Part shown: positions 16,285 to 23,306 of the stretch, piece by piece
How positions within the stretch are numbered: the first letter of the stretch is position 1
Layout: each line of letters opens with the position of its first letter
Assembly (NCBI GenBank): GCA_937949745.1
Contig: CALECM010000052.1
Coordinates: 1 to 31,754 of the forward strand
Length of the DNA stretch: 31,754 nt
Direction: 5' to 3'
Source of the DNA: an uncultured Bacteroidales bacterium
GTDB lineage: Bacteria > Bacteroidota > Bacteroidia > Bacteroidales > WCHB1-69
The notes under the pieces: model-generated
Databases searched by the model: none
The model's input: only the letters and a program-made list of their open reading frames with translations
Told to the model about the DNA's origin: nothing
Position numbers and translations under genes: made by a program

Positions 16285-17415
16285 TTACCGGTTAAAAAGT
16301 ACGTGTTCAATCGTGTTCCAAAGGGCTTCGGCCGTCCTGTCCCAACTATACTTTTTTCCTTGGCTAACACCCTTATTAATAAGATCTTTACGCAATTCCG
16401 GGTGATTGATTAGCGAACTCATGGCGCGGGAAATTTCTTCAGGTTGGTATGGGTCGACCAGCAGGGCCGCTTCCCCTGCAATTTCGGGCATCGAAGTAAT
16501 CGTCGAAGTTATGACTGCGGTTTCAGCTTTAAAGGCTTCCAGGATCGGGATTCCGAATCCTTCGAAAAGTGACGGGTATACCAACCCGGTGGCAGCGGCC
16601 ATCAGCAGGGCGAGTTCTTCTACGGGCTTCCTGCCCAGAAATATGACGTCATTTTGATATTTCATATTCCGGAAGCTCTCTTCAATATCGCCTTTCCACC
16701 ATTTTTTTTCTCCTACCACCACTAATTTTGTCCCGGTATTGTCCGTGCTTTTAAAGTGATCGAACGCCCGGAAGATATTGTCCAGGTTTTTTCTCTTATG
16801 GATCAGGCCTACAAATAAAAAATAGGGATTATTTTCCGCATATTGAGAGCGGATCTCCTTTTTCCTTTCTTCGCTACACGGTTTGAACAGGTCATTGGCT
16901 CCGTTATAAACCACGTCGATAATCTCCGGGGAAACACGGTATAATTGATGGATATCAGTTTTGGTAAATTCCGACACGGTCGCGATGCGTTGTGACGATT
17001 GTGCGAACCGGTGGAAGAAGTGTTTATAATATGCCATTACGGACGGCTTGATGAATTCGGGATGATGTTCGAAATTCAGGTCATGGATCACATTGACCGT
17101 TTTGATACCGCTGTGGAGAGGTATCCATCCGTCCGGAGAAAGAAAAAGGTCGGGTTTTATTTTTTTTAGTACGGAAGGAACGCCATATTCGAAATAAATA
17201 TACCATAAAACAGGATGGCGGGCCGGCGGAGAAGCCACTACCGGCGTGACGTTATCGCTAAAGATAAATTCATCGGAAAAAGGCCTGTCGAAAATGAAAT
17301 AAAACTGGTGTTCAGGATGATTCCGTGTTATACGTTTCAGACTTTCGTAGGTAAACCAGCCGATTCCCTCTAATTTGCCGGGAAGTAGTAAACGGGTATT
17401 GACCGCTATTTTCAT
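16285..17415 (-). CDS. Glycosyltransferase family 4 (GT-B fold)
   Basis: 376-residue retaining glycosyltransferase. The N-terminal half begins MKIAVNTRLLLPGKLEGIGW, with the glycine loop binding acceptor. The C-terminal nucleotide-sugar domain has FVGLIHKRKNLDNI (about residue 200) and the EX7E motif in LFEGFGIPILEAF (about residues 282-294). This is the layout of mannosyl- and related transferases that build cell-surface polysaccharides. Donor and acceptor cannot be told. It starts 27 bp after the recJ stop in the same direction and so probably shares the recJ promoter. No other glycan genes are nearby, which is unusual for this family. Confidence 0.88.
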   Translation of the reverse strand: MKIAVNTRLLLPGKLEGIGWFTYESLKRITRNHPEHQFYFIFDRPFSDEFIFSDNVTPVVASPPARHPVLWYIYFEYGVPSVLKKIKPDLFLSPDGWIPLHSGIKTVNVIHDLNFEHHPEFIKPSVMAYYKHFFHRFAQSSQRIATVSEFTKTDIHQLYRVSPEIIDVVYNGANDLFKPCSEERKKEIRSQYAENNPYFLFVGLIHKRKNLDNIFRAFDHFKSTDNTGTKLVVVGEKKWWKGDIEESFRNMKYQNDVIFLGRKPVEELALLMAAATGLVYPSLFEGFGIPILEAFKAETAVITSTITSMPEIAGEAALLVDPYQPEEISRAMSSLINHPELRKDLINKGVSQGKKYSWDRTAEALWNTIEHVLFNR

Positions 17416-17442
17416 GCTTCAGGAATTGGGGAATGAAATGCT

Positions 17443-19305
17443 TTATACGTCGCTGAATCGGATGTCCTTAATGTTCAGCTGAAGTGATACGGTATTATTC
17501 CAGCTATTTTCTTCAACATGGTAGAGAATGTCAAAATCATTGATAGCGGTGATTTTGCTGAAATGTAATTTCATATCCAGTTGATCGATGGATTCAATGC
17601 CTAAATATTTTAAGAAATCGGGATTGTTCTGGTATTTTTCTTTACACAGGGTTTTGACGTGTTCTTTAATGTTGAACCCGATGGCGTCAATAGGTTGCAC
17701 AGGCTTATCGCGATAGAGCACCCGCATCTTCAGGTGTTTTTCACCCACGATCTTCCCGAAGCCCTCTTCAACTACTCTTTTGGATAAGAATATCGGAGCC
17801 ATATTACCGGGACCGAAGGGAGCGAATTTTTTAAGGTTGCGAAGGAATCCCGGCGTGATTTCGCTTAAGTCCAGTTCCATGTCTACTTCGATCTCCGGAA
17901 CAAAAGCATCCTCTTCCAGGTGTTCATCTACAAATTGTTCGAAACGGTCCATAAAAGCTTCGAGATTCTCCTCTTTCATGGATAATCCGGCGGCAAATTT
18001 ATGCCCTCCGAAATGTTCCAGCAGGTCTGAACAGGCATCTATGCCGTTATAAATATCAAACTCTTTCACGGAACGCGCCGAGCCGGTAATAAGCCCGTCG
18101 GGCGATTTGGTCATGATAATCGTGGGACGGTAAAATTCTTCCACCAGCCGGGAAGCCACAATTCCGATGATCCCTTTATTCCAGTCGGGATTATAGAGTA
18201 TGATGCTCTTTTTATGTGGTGCGGCGTCAAGGTCCAAAACCATGTTGATAGCTTCGAATGTAGCCTTTTTATCCAGCTCGCGCCGGGCATCATTCTGATC
18301 ATTGATGTTTTTCCCGATATCCATCGATTTATCCTCGTCTTCGCAAACCAGCAACTTCACCGACTCCCGTCCTGTCTTGACTCTTCCGGCAGCATTGATC
18401 CTGGGACCGACATAGAAAACCAGATCGGAAATCGAAATGACCCGACTGAAAATAGTCTCTTCTCTGGGCGGGTAATGGATCTTGATCCCGGATTGCTCGA
18501 TAATGGATTTTATGCCCATACGGGGAAAACGGTTGATAATGATCAATCCGAAATAAGCCAATATCCTGTTCTCGCCGGTAATCGCGACAATATCGGATGC
18601 GATACTGATCGCGACAAGGTCTATTTTGGAGAGCCAGATCTGGTCGGGAAGATTGAATTTCTTGCAATATCCCTGGATCAGTTTGAATCCTACACCGCAA
18701 CCCGATAATTCTTTATACGGATAGTTGCAACCGTTGCATTTGGGATCCAGAATGGCTACGGCGTTGGGAAGCGTATCCCCTGCCAGGTGGTGGTCGCCGA
18801 TGATCACATCGATTCCGTAACTGTTGGCCAGATCGATCTTGTCGTTGGCCTTAATACCGCAATCTAAAGTGATGAGCAATTGGAAATTGTTATCACGACA
18901 ATAGTGGATCCCTTTTTCGGAGATCCCGTATCCTTCCGAATAACGGTCCGGGATATAATATTCGATATAATCCTGGTAATTGGGGCCGATTATCTCGCTT
19001 AGAAAAGAATAAACAAGGGCTACGGCAGAGGTTCCGTCCACATCATAATCACCGTAAATCAATATTTTCTCGTTATTGATTATAGCTTTGGACAGCCTAT
19101 CGACGGCTTTATCCATATCTTTCATGAGGAACGGGTCGTGGAGTTTGGAGATGTCCGGATTAAAAAATTCTTCCGCTTCTTCCGCGGTGGAGATGCCCCT
19201 GTTGAGTAAAAGGGCGGACAAAGGCTTTTCGATCGACAGTTGTTCGCTGAGTTTTTCAATGTCGGTAGCATTGGGTTGTTCTCTGATAATCCATCGTTTC
19301 TCCAT
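17443..19305 (-). CDS. recJ: Single-stranded-DNA-specific exonuclease RecJ
   Basis: 620 residues, slightly longer than E. coli RecJ (577). It degrades single-stranded DNA 5' to 3' in the RecF pathway and in mismatch and base excision repair. DHH-family metal-binding motifs are intact: GDYDVDGTSA (residues 85-94), TLDCG (147-150 region), GDHH (170-173) and GPRINAAGR (300-308). The DHHA1 motif GGHKFAAG is at 433-440. A C-terminal OB-like region follows. The start is ATG at 19305 with a well-placed promoter (GTTG-N20-TAATTTTG). dnaA lies 189 bp upstream in the same direction. Confidence 0.95.
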   Translation of the reverse strand: MEKRWIIREQPNATDIEKLSEQLSIEKPLSALLLNRGISTAEEAEEFFNPDISKLHDPFLMKDMDKAVDRLSKAIINNEKILIYGDYDVDGTSAVALVYSFLSEIIGPNYQDYIEYYIPDRYSEGYGISEKGIHYCRDNNFQLLITLDCGIKANDKIDLANSYGIDVIIGDHHLAGDTLPNAVAILDPKCNGCNYPYKELSGCGVGFKLIQGYCKKFNLPDQIWLSKIDLVAISIASDIVAITGENRILAYFGLIIINRFPRMGIKSIIEQSGIKIHYPPREETIFSRVISISDLVFYVGPRINAAGRVKTGRESVKLLVCEDEDKSMDIGKNINDQNDARRELDKKATFEAINMVLDLDAAPHKKSIILYNPDWNKGIIGIVASRLVEEFYRPTIIMTKSPDGLITGSARSVKEFDIYNGIDACSDLLEHFGGHKFAAGLSMKEENLEAFMDRFEQFVDEHLEEDAFVPEIEVDMELDLSEITPGFLRNLKKFAPFGPGNMAPIFLSKRVVEEGFGKIVGEKHLKMRVLYRDKPVQPIDAIGFNIKEHVKTLCKEKYQNNPDFLKYLGIESIDQLDMKLHFSKITAINDFDILYHVEENSWNNTVSLQLNIKDIRFSDV

Positions 19306-19324
19306 AAAGTAGTATATAGTTTTG

Positions 19325-19355
19325 CAAAATTACATTTTATTTTTGATAACTCCAA
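19325..19355 (-). promoter_or_regulatory. Putative promoter of recJ (GTTG-N20-TAATTTTG)
   Basis: The -7 element TAATTTTG (19325-19332) and a TTG (19353-19355) are 20 nt apart, the best-spaced pair in the window for the Bacteroidetes sigma consensus. The predicted leader is about 15 nt. Confidence 0.72.
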
Positions 19356-19494
19356 CTCTTTTTTCAAAAAGGGAAGGAAACAAAATCGTAATTCCGGTTA
19401 AATTTTTTTACGGAGATATTTTCTGTATCGCTTTGAAAAACAGATGCTTCGGATGTTATGAGGAAAGAGAAGGTTATAGATACAGGCCGGAGCC

Positions 19495-20946
19495 TCATAT
19501 TCTCAGTTTCTTTTCAATATCGTCGATGTATTGTTTCATTTTTTTGTCGGTCTCATAAAGGTTGACCATGGTACGGCAGGCGTGAAGCACGGTAGCGTGG
19601 TGTTTATTGCCGCAATGGGTTCCAATCGTGGATAAAGGAAGTTTGGTGTATTTCTTGGCAAAATACATGCTCAACTGGCGCGCCTGTGCAACTTCCCTTT
19701 TCCGGGTTTTGGCGTTGATGCTGTCCGGGGGGATATTGAAATAATCGCATACTACTTTCTGGATATACTCGATCGAAATTTCCTTGGCGGTGCTTTTCAC
19801 ATATTTATCCACCATTTCTTTAGCCAGTTCCACAGTGATTTCTTTTTTATTCAGTGAAGCCTGCGCCAGGATCGCGATCATGGCACCTTCCAGTTCACGT
19901 ACGTTGGAGGTTACCCGTAAAGCCAGATAGTCGATCACCTCTTCCGGGAACTCGATACCGTTATTTTCCAGTTTCTTTTTTAATATGGCGATCCGGGTTT
20001 CCAGGTCGGGTATCTGCAGATCGGCCGTTAATCCCCATTTAAAACGGGAAAGCAGACGGGCTTCGAAACCTGAAATTTCCACGGGAGATTTATCGGAGGT
20101 GAGGATAATCTGTTTCCCTTTGAGATAAAGATGGTTGAAGATGTGGAAGAAGGCTTCCTGTGTTTTCACTTTTCCCCCTGCCAGATATTGAATATCGTCA
20201 ATGATCAGTACGTCCACGGCCTGATAAAAATAGATGAAATCGTTAATATTGCCGTTCTTTACAGCCTCCATGAACTGCTGGTAAAAAAGATCTGAGTTGA
20301 CGTATAAAACGGTTTTTTCGGGGAAATTGATCTTGGTCTGGATGCCGATGGCATGTGCCAGGTGCGTTTTTCCCAAACCTACATCCGAATAGACGAAAAA
20401 GGGATTGAAAGCCGTTTGACCGGGCGCTTTGGCGATGGCCCAGCCGGCGGCGCGAGCCAACCGGTTGCAGTCGCCTTCCACGTAATTATCGAAATTAAAA
20501 GCATCGATGAGGTTGGAAGGGATTTTATATTTTTTGAGGCCGGGCAGAACAAAGGGGTCCGGTATTTCTTTATTGGGAAGATTATAAACGTCTATGGGTG
20601 TTTTTACAGCGGGATTGGAAGTGGCAGGTTTATGGTGGGAGGGCAGGGTGATGGTTTTGGTATTGTTCATATCATTCTGTTTTTCCATCACGACCCGGTA
20701 TTGTAATTTCCCGTTTGAACCTAATTCTTTTTTAATGACTTTTTTTAACAGGTTGATATAGTGCTCTTCTAACCATTCGTAATAGAGATGACTGGGTAAT
20801 TGTATGATTAAAGTGCTGTTTTCCAATTTAATAGGCATAATGGGCTCGAACCATGTTTTGTAAGCATCTTCGGCTACATTATCCTTTATAACTGCTAAGC
20901 AATTATTCCACAATTCGTTATGGTCACACGTAATTTTATTCGTCAT
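19495..20946 (-). CDS. dnaA: Chromosomal replication initiator DnaA
   Basis: 483 residues with all four domains. Domain I (1-90) contains the LWNNCLAVIKDNVAEDAYKT helix region, and a short linker (about 91-130) follows. The AAA+ domain has the P-loop region YSDVGLGKTHLAHAIG (Lys193) and Walker B VLIIDDIQYLAGG. The C-terminal helix-turn-helix ends GNKHHATVLHACRTM. DnaA binds DnaA boxes and melts the origin. The P-loop starts with Ser-Asp where most DnaA proteins have Gly-Gly, and the DNA-binding signature has His-His-Ala where E. coli has Asp-His-Thr. The start is ATG at 20946. No perfect TAnnTTTG promoter is seen upstream (TAGTTTTA near 20978 is one base off). Confidence 0.96.
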   Translation of the reverse strand: MTNKITCDHNELWNNCLAVIKDNVAEDAYKTWFEPIMPIKLENSTLIIQLPSHLYYEWLEEHYINLLKKVIKKELGSNGKLQYRVVMEKQNDMNNTKTITLPSHHKPATSNPAVKTPIDVYNLPNKEIPDPFVLPGLKKYKIPSNLIDAFNFDNYVEGDCNRLARAAGWAIAKAPGQTAFNPFFVYSDVGLGKTHLAHAIGIQTKINFPEKTVLYVNSDLFYQQFMEAVKNGNINDFIYFYQAVDVLIIDDIQYLAGGKVKTQEAFFHIFNHLYLKGKQIILTSDKSPVEISGFEARLLSRFKWGLTADLQIPDLETRIAILKKKLENNGIEFPEEVIDYLALRVTSNVRELEGAMIAILAQASLNKKEITVELAKEMVDKYVKSTAKEISIEYIQKVVCDYFNIPPDSINAKTRKREVAQARQLSMYFAKKYTKLPLSTIGTHCGNKHHATVLHACRTMVNLYETDKKMKQYIDDIEKKLRI

Positions 20947-21317
20947 CCTTTGGAGTCCTTTCGTTCTGTAAAACTAATTAAATGAGTATTTTAGTAATTG
21001 TGAAAGTTTCCTTTTTTCACTTCACAAAAATGTATCAAAAAAAGTTAAGAAAAAAATTTATTCTCCCTTGATTATTAAAAATATTTGTACATAGAAGAAT
21101 CATCGAATCCATAATTGTAAAATATAACTTATTTATAATCAAACCCCCATTGCCCAAAAGAACTTTTCTTAAATTTAATGTCTTATTTTTCAGAAAGTTA
21201 AAACCATGTGTTAATAAATCAGGTATAAAAGTGCCGTATCAATAAATAAAATATCCGTTAAGTTTATTTTTAGAATTTGAGAAATATTTCTATTTTTGTC
21301 CTTTCAAATAGCATGTT
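20947..21317. other. 371-bp AT-rich spacer between divergent dnaA and a tRNA-deacylase-like gene
   Basis: Very AT-rich, with many A and T runs. It contains the -7 element of the plus-strand gene (21291-21298) and an imperfect one for dnaA. I see no gene of useful length, no tRNA and no stable hairpin. There is no cluster of DnaA boxes: the best match to TTWTNCACA, at 21013-21021, misses the last base. It is therefore not called as an origin. Confidence 0.6.
21291..21298 (+). promoter_or_regulatory. Putative -7 element (TATTTTTG) for the tRNA-deacylase-like gene
   Basis: Exact TAnnTTTG match 19 nt upstream of the ATG at 21318, followed by TCC. A TTTG at 21276-21279 is too close (11 nt) to be a proper -33 element. 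Confidence 0.5.
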
Positions 21318-21809
21318 ATGAATGGCGATCCGGTTTTATATAAATTATTGGAAGAATTGGGCATTGTTTACGAGTATGTCGAACATCCTCCTGCGCCGAC
21401 TGTAGCCATTGCCAAACAGTATTGGGCGGGATATGAGGCACAGCATTGTAAAAATCTTTTTTTCCGGAACCATAAAGGTAATCGTCATTATTTAGTTATC
21501 CTGGATTGCGACCGAGATATGAACATCCGTGATATTGAACAGCAACTGCACCAGGGTAAGTTGAGTTTTGCATCGGAAGCGAGACTGATGAAGTATCTGG
21601 GTGTATTGCCCGGATCCGTGACTCCTTTGGGGCTTATCAATGATAAGGAGAAACATGTAAGTCTCTTTATCGATGATACTCTGCAACATGCGGAAAGATT
21701 AACCTTTCATCCCGGTGTGAACACTGCTTCCCTGATTATAAAACAGGATGATTTTATAAAATTTCTTGAACATTGTGGAAATCCCTATCAATGGATGAAG
21801 TTGTATTAG
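21318..21809 (+). CDS. YbaK/ProX-type aminoacyl-tRNA deacylase (prolyl-tRNA editing family)
   Basis: 163-residue free-standing editing domain. The family hydrolyses mischarged tRNA, for example Ala-tRNA(Pro), in the cytoplasm. Features: N-terminal helix LYKLLEELGIVYEYVEHPPAPTV, typical of the ProX/PrdX subgroup; HCKNLFFRNHKG containing the conserved catalytic-site Lys45; YLVILDCDRDMNIRDIE; and the core GVLPGSVTPLGLIND (about residues 95-109), a hallmark of YbaK folds. Which amino acid it removes cannot be told from sequence. The start is ATG at 21318. The stop overlaps the convergent ispG stop by 4 bp. Confidence 0.9.
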   Translation: MNGDPVLYKLLEELGIVYEYVEHPPAPTVAIAKQYWAGYEAQHCKNLFFRNHKGNRHYLVILDCDRDMNIRDIEQQLHQGKLSFASEARLMKYLGVLPGSVTPLGLINDKEKHVSLFIDDTLQHAERLTFHPGVNTASLIIKQDDFIKFLEHCGNPYQWMKLY

Positions 21810-23188
21810 TGATTTTCCGTACCGTAACCTTTTTCCTGTAATATTTTTTCCAAAAGGGCTAATCCCTCGTCTTCCGGGATAATTGCGGAGATCCGGTTCT
21901 TGCCCTCATAAACCGCTACATTATTATTCGTGGCGCCCACAATTCCGTAATCGGCGTCAGCCATTTCTCCCGGACCGTTAACGATGCAGCCCATGACCCC
22001 CAGTTTCAAATCCGGGTAAGTCCCGAACCGCTTTTTAACCTTATCCACGATCCTCTCTATATTAAATTGTGTCCGGCCACATGTGGGACAGGAAATGATT
22101 TCCGTCCTGCTCATTTTAATCCGGCATGCCTGCAAAACGGCCAAAGCGAGTTCCCGGTTTTCTTCGGGAGAAAAACAGGGATTTTTGATGATCAGGTCCG
22201 TGATCTTTTGATGGTAATGTTCATAGCCGACAATAGCAGCCACCTCGACGATCCACAAGTCATATTCTTTTTCCGGGTACGAGAAAGTTAAAATACCGTC
22301 CGGATCTACCGTATACCATTCCGGTTCTATTTTTTCCACAGCCTGTATTATGGCTCCGGCTACCGGAATTTCATTTTCCGGTTTTTCAGTAAGTGAGACC
22401 CGTATCGTATCACCGATCCCCATCAATAAAAGGGCACCGGTTCCGGCCGCGGATTTTACCCTGCCTTCAAGTCCGCTTCCCGCTTCCGTAACGCCGAGAT
22501 GGATCGGATAAACTTTTCCTGCCTCTTCCATTTTACTGACCAGGAGCAGTGAGGCTTCCATCATCTGGGAAACCTGGCTGGCTTTCATGGAAAAAACCAC
22601 ATTATGGAAATCATAGTTGTCACAAATATGAACCCATTCCATGGCTGACATCACCATTCCTAAAGGTCCGTTCCCATACTTATTGATAATACGGTCGCAT
22701 AATGAACCGTGGTTAACACCGATTCTGAGAGTCGTATTATGTTTTTTACATATCTCTAATAAAGGCCTGGCTTTGGAAGCCATCCTTTCCATGGAATCCA
22801 AGTATTCCTTTTCGGTCATTTCTCCTTCGTTGAATACCTTCTTATCCATGAAATTACCGGGATTAATCCTTACTTTATCCACAATAGCCGCCGCCGCTTC
22901 CGCAACTTTAGTACTGAAATGTACATCAGCGATAAGCGGGATGTCATATCCTTCCGTAATGAGGCTCTTTTTAATCTCTTTAAGCGCCTCCACCTCTTTC
23001 ATGCCGGGAACGGTAACCCTTACCATATCCGCTCCGGCAGCCGCGATGCTTTTAATCTGGGATACGGTCGAAATGATATCGTTGGTCTGGGTATTGGTCA
23101 TGGACTGTATCGCGACGGGATGGTTATCTCCCAGGAAAACTTTCCCGACAGGCACGATATTGGATTTTCTACGGATTATTTTCATCAT
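21806..23188 (-). CDS. ispG: 4-hydroxy-3-methylbut-2-en-1-yl diphosphate synthase (IspG/GcpE), short-insert form
   Basis: Penultimate step of the MEP isoprenoid pathway: reduces MEcPP to HMBPP using a 4Fe-4S cluster. From the ATG at 23188 the protein has 460 residues. The TIM barrel (about 1-282) contains PVAIQSMTNT, DVHF, GVNHGSLCDRI and HLGVTEAGSG, and resembles the large plant/Bacteroidetes type. The C-terminal reductase-like domain has CPTCGR (Cys367, Cys370) and GCIVNGPGE (Cys401), the cluster ligands. Between them is an insert of only about 75 residues (283-356), whereas large-type enzymes have about 200 or more and E. coli (372 residues) has none. An in-frame TTG at 23245 is rejected as it lies upstream of the -7 promoter element. 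ATG at 23185 is equally possible. Confidence 0.93.
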   Translation of the reverse strand: MMKIIRRKSNIVPVGKVFLGDNHPVAIQSMTNTQTNDIISTVSQIKSIAAAGADMVRVTVPGMKEVEALKEIKKSLITEGYDIPLIADVHFSTKVAEAAAAIVDKVRINPGNFMDKKVFNEGEMTEKEYLDSMERMASKARPLLEICKKHNTTLRIGVNHGSLCDRIINKYGNGPLGMVMSAMEWVHICDNYDFHNVVFSMKASQVSQMMEASLLLVSKMEEAGKVYPIHLGVTEAGSGLEGRVKSAAGTGALLLMGIGDTIRVSLTEKPENEIPVAGAIIQAVEKIEPEWYTVDPDGILTFSYPEKEYDLWIVEVAAIVGYEHYHQKITDLIIKNPCFSPEENRELALAVLQACRIKMSRTEIISCPTCGRTQFNIERIVDKVKKRFGTYPDLKLGVMGCIVNGPGEMADADYGIVGATNNNVAVYEGKNRISAIIPEDEGLALLEKILQEKGYGTENH

Positions 23189-23198
23189 GATATAGATG

Positions 23199-23206
23199 CA
23201 AAAATA
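23199..23206 (-). promoter_or_regulatory. Putative -7 element for ispG (TATTTTTG)
   Basis: Exact TAnnTTTG match followed by CATC, 10 nt upstream of the ATG at 23188, predicting an almost leaderless mRNA. It faces away from the ligA element at 23278-23285. Confidence 0.55.
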
Positions 23207-23277
23207 ATAAAACAAATCCAATGCCAGAGTAGTTGCGGCAAACAATACAGGCTTATTAATTGTCTCATTATTTCACG

Positions 23278-23285
23278 TATATTTG
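23278..23285 (+). promoter_or_regulatory. Putative -7 element for ligA (TATATTTG)
   Basis: Exact TAnnTTTG match followed by C, 21 nt upstream of the ATG at 23307. A TTG at 23260-23262 is 15 nt upstream, shorter than usual. It also rules out the in-frame TTG at 23283, which lies inside the element, as a start. Confidence 0.55.
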
Positions 23286-23306
23286 CTATTAAATTCGATA
23301 TATAAG

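Noticed and set aside
16176..16370. Extended GTG start for glutamate dehydrogenase
   Set aside because: It would add 65 residues unlike the family, read through the promoter element and overlap the glycosyltransferase gene. The ATG at 16175 gives the standard 447 residues.
21031..21072. 13-codon Lys-rich frame upstream of the tRNA-deacylase gene as a leader peptide
   Set aside because: AT-rich DNA gives Lys-rich frames by chance; no hairpins that would make an attenuator.
20947..21317. Possible replication origin next to dnaA
   Set aside because: No DnaA-box cluster. The nearest match, at 21013-21021, misses one base. Perfect boxes occur singly inside ispG (22875-22883 and 22332-22340), where they encode conserved residues.
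22641..23195. Long plus-strand open frame (184 codons) opposite ispG
   Set aside because: It is antisense to a certain gene, with no sensible protein features; the same holds for long antisense frames at 18214-18708, 26390-26938 and 12129-12584.
23189..23245. Extended TTG start for ispG giving a hydrophobic N-terminus
   Set aside because: It lies upstream of the TATTTTTG element; the apparent hydrophobic stretch is translated promoter sequence.
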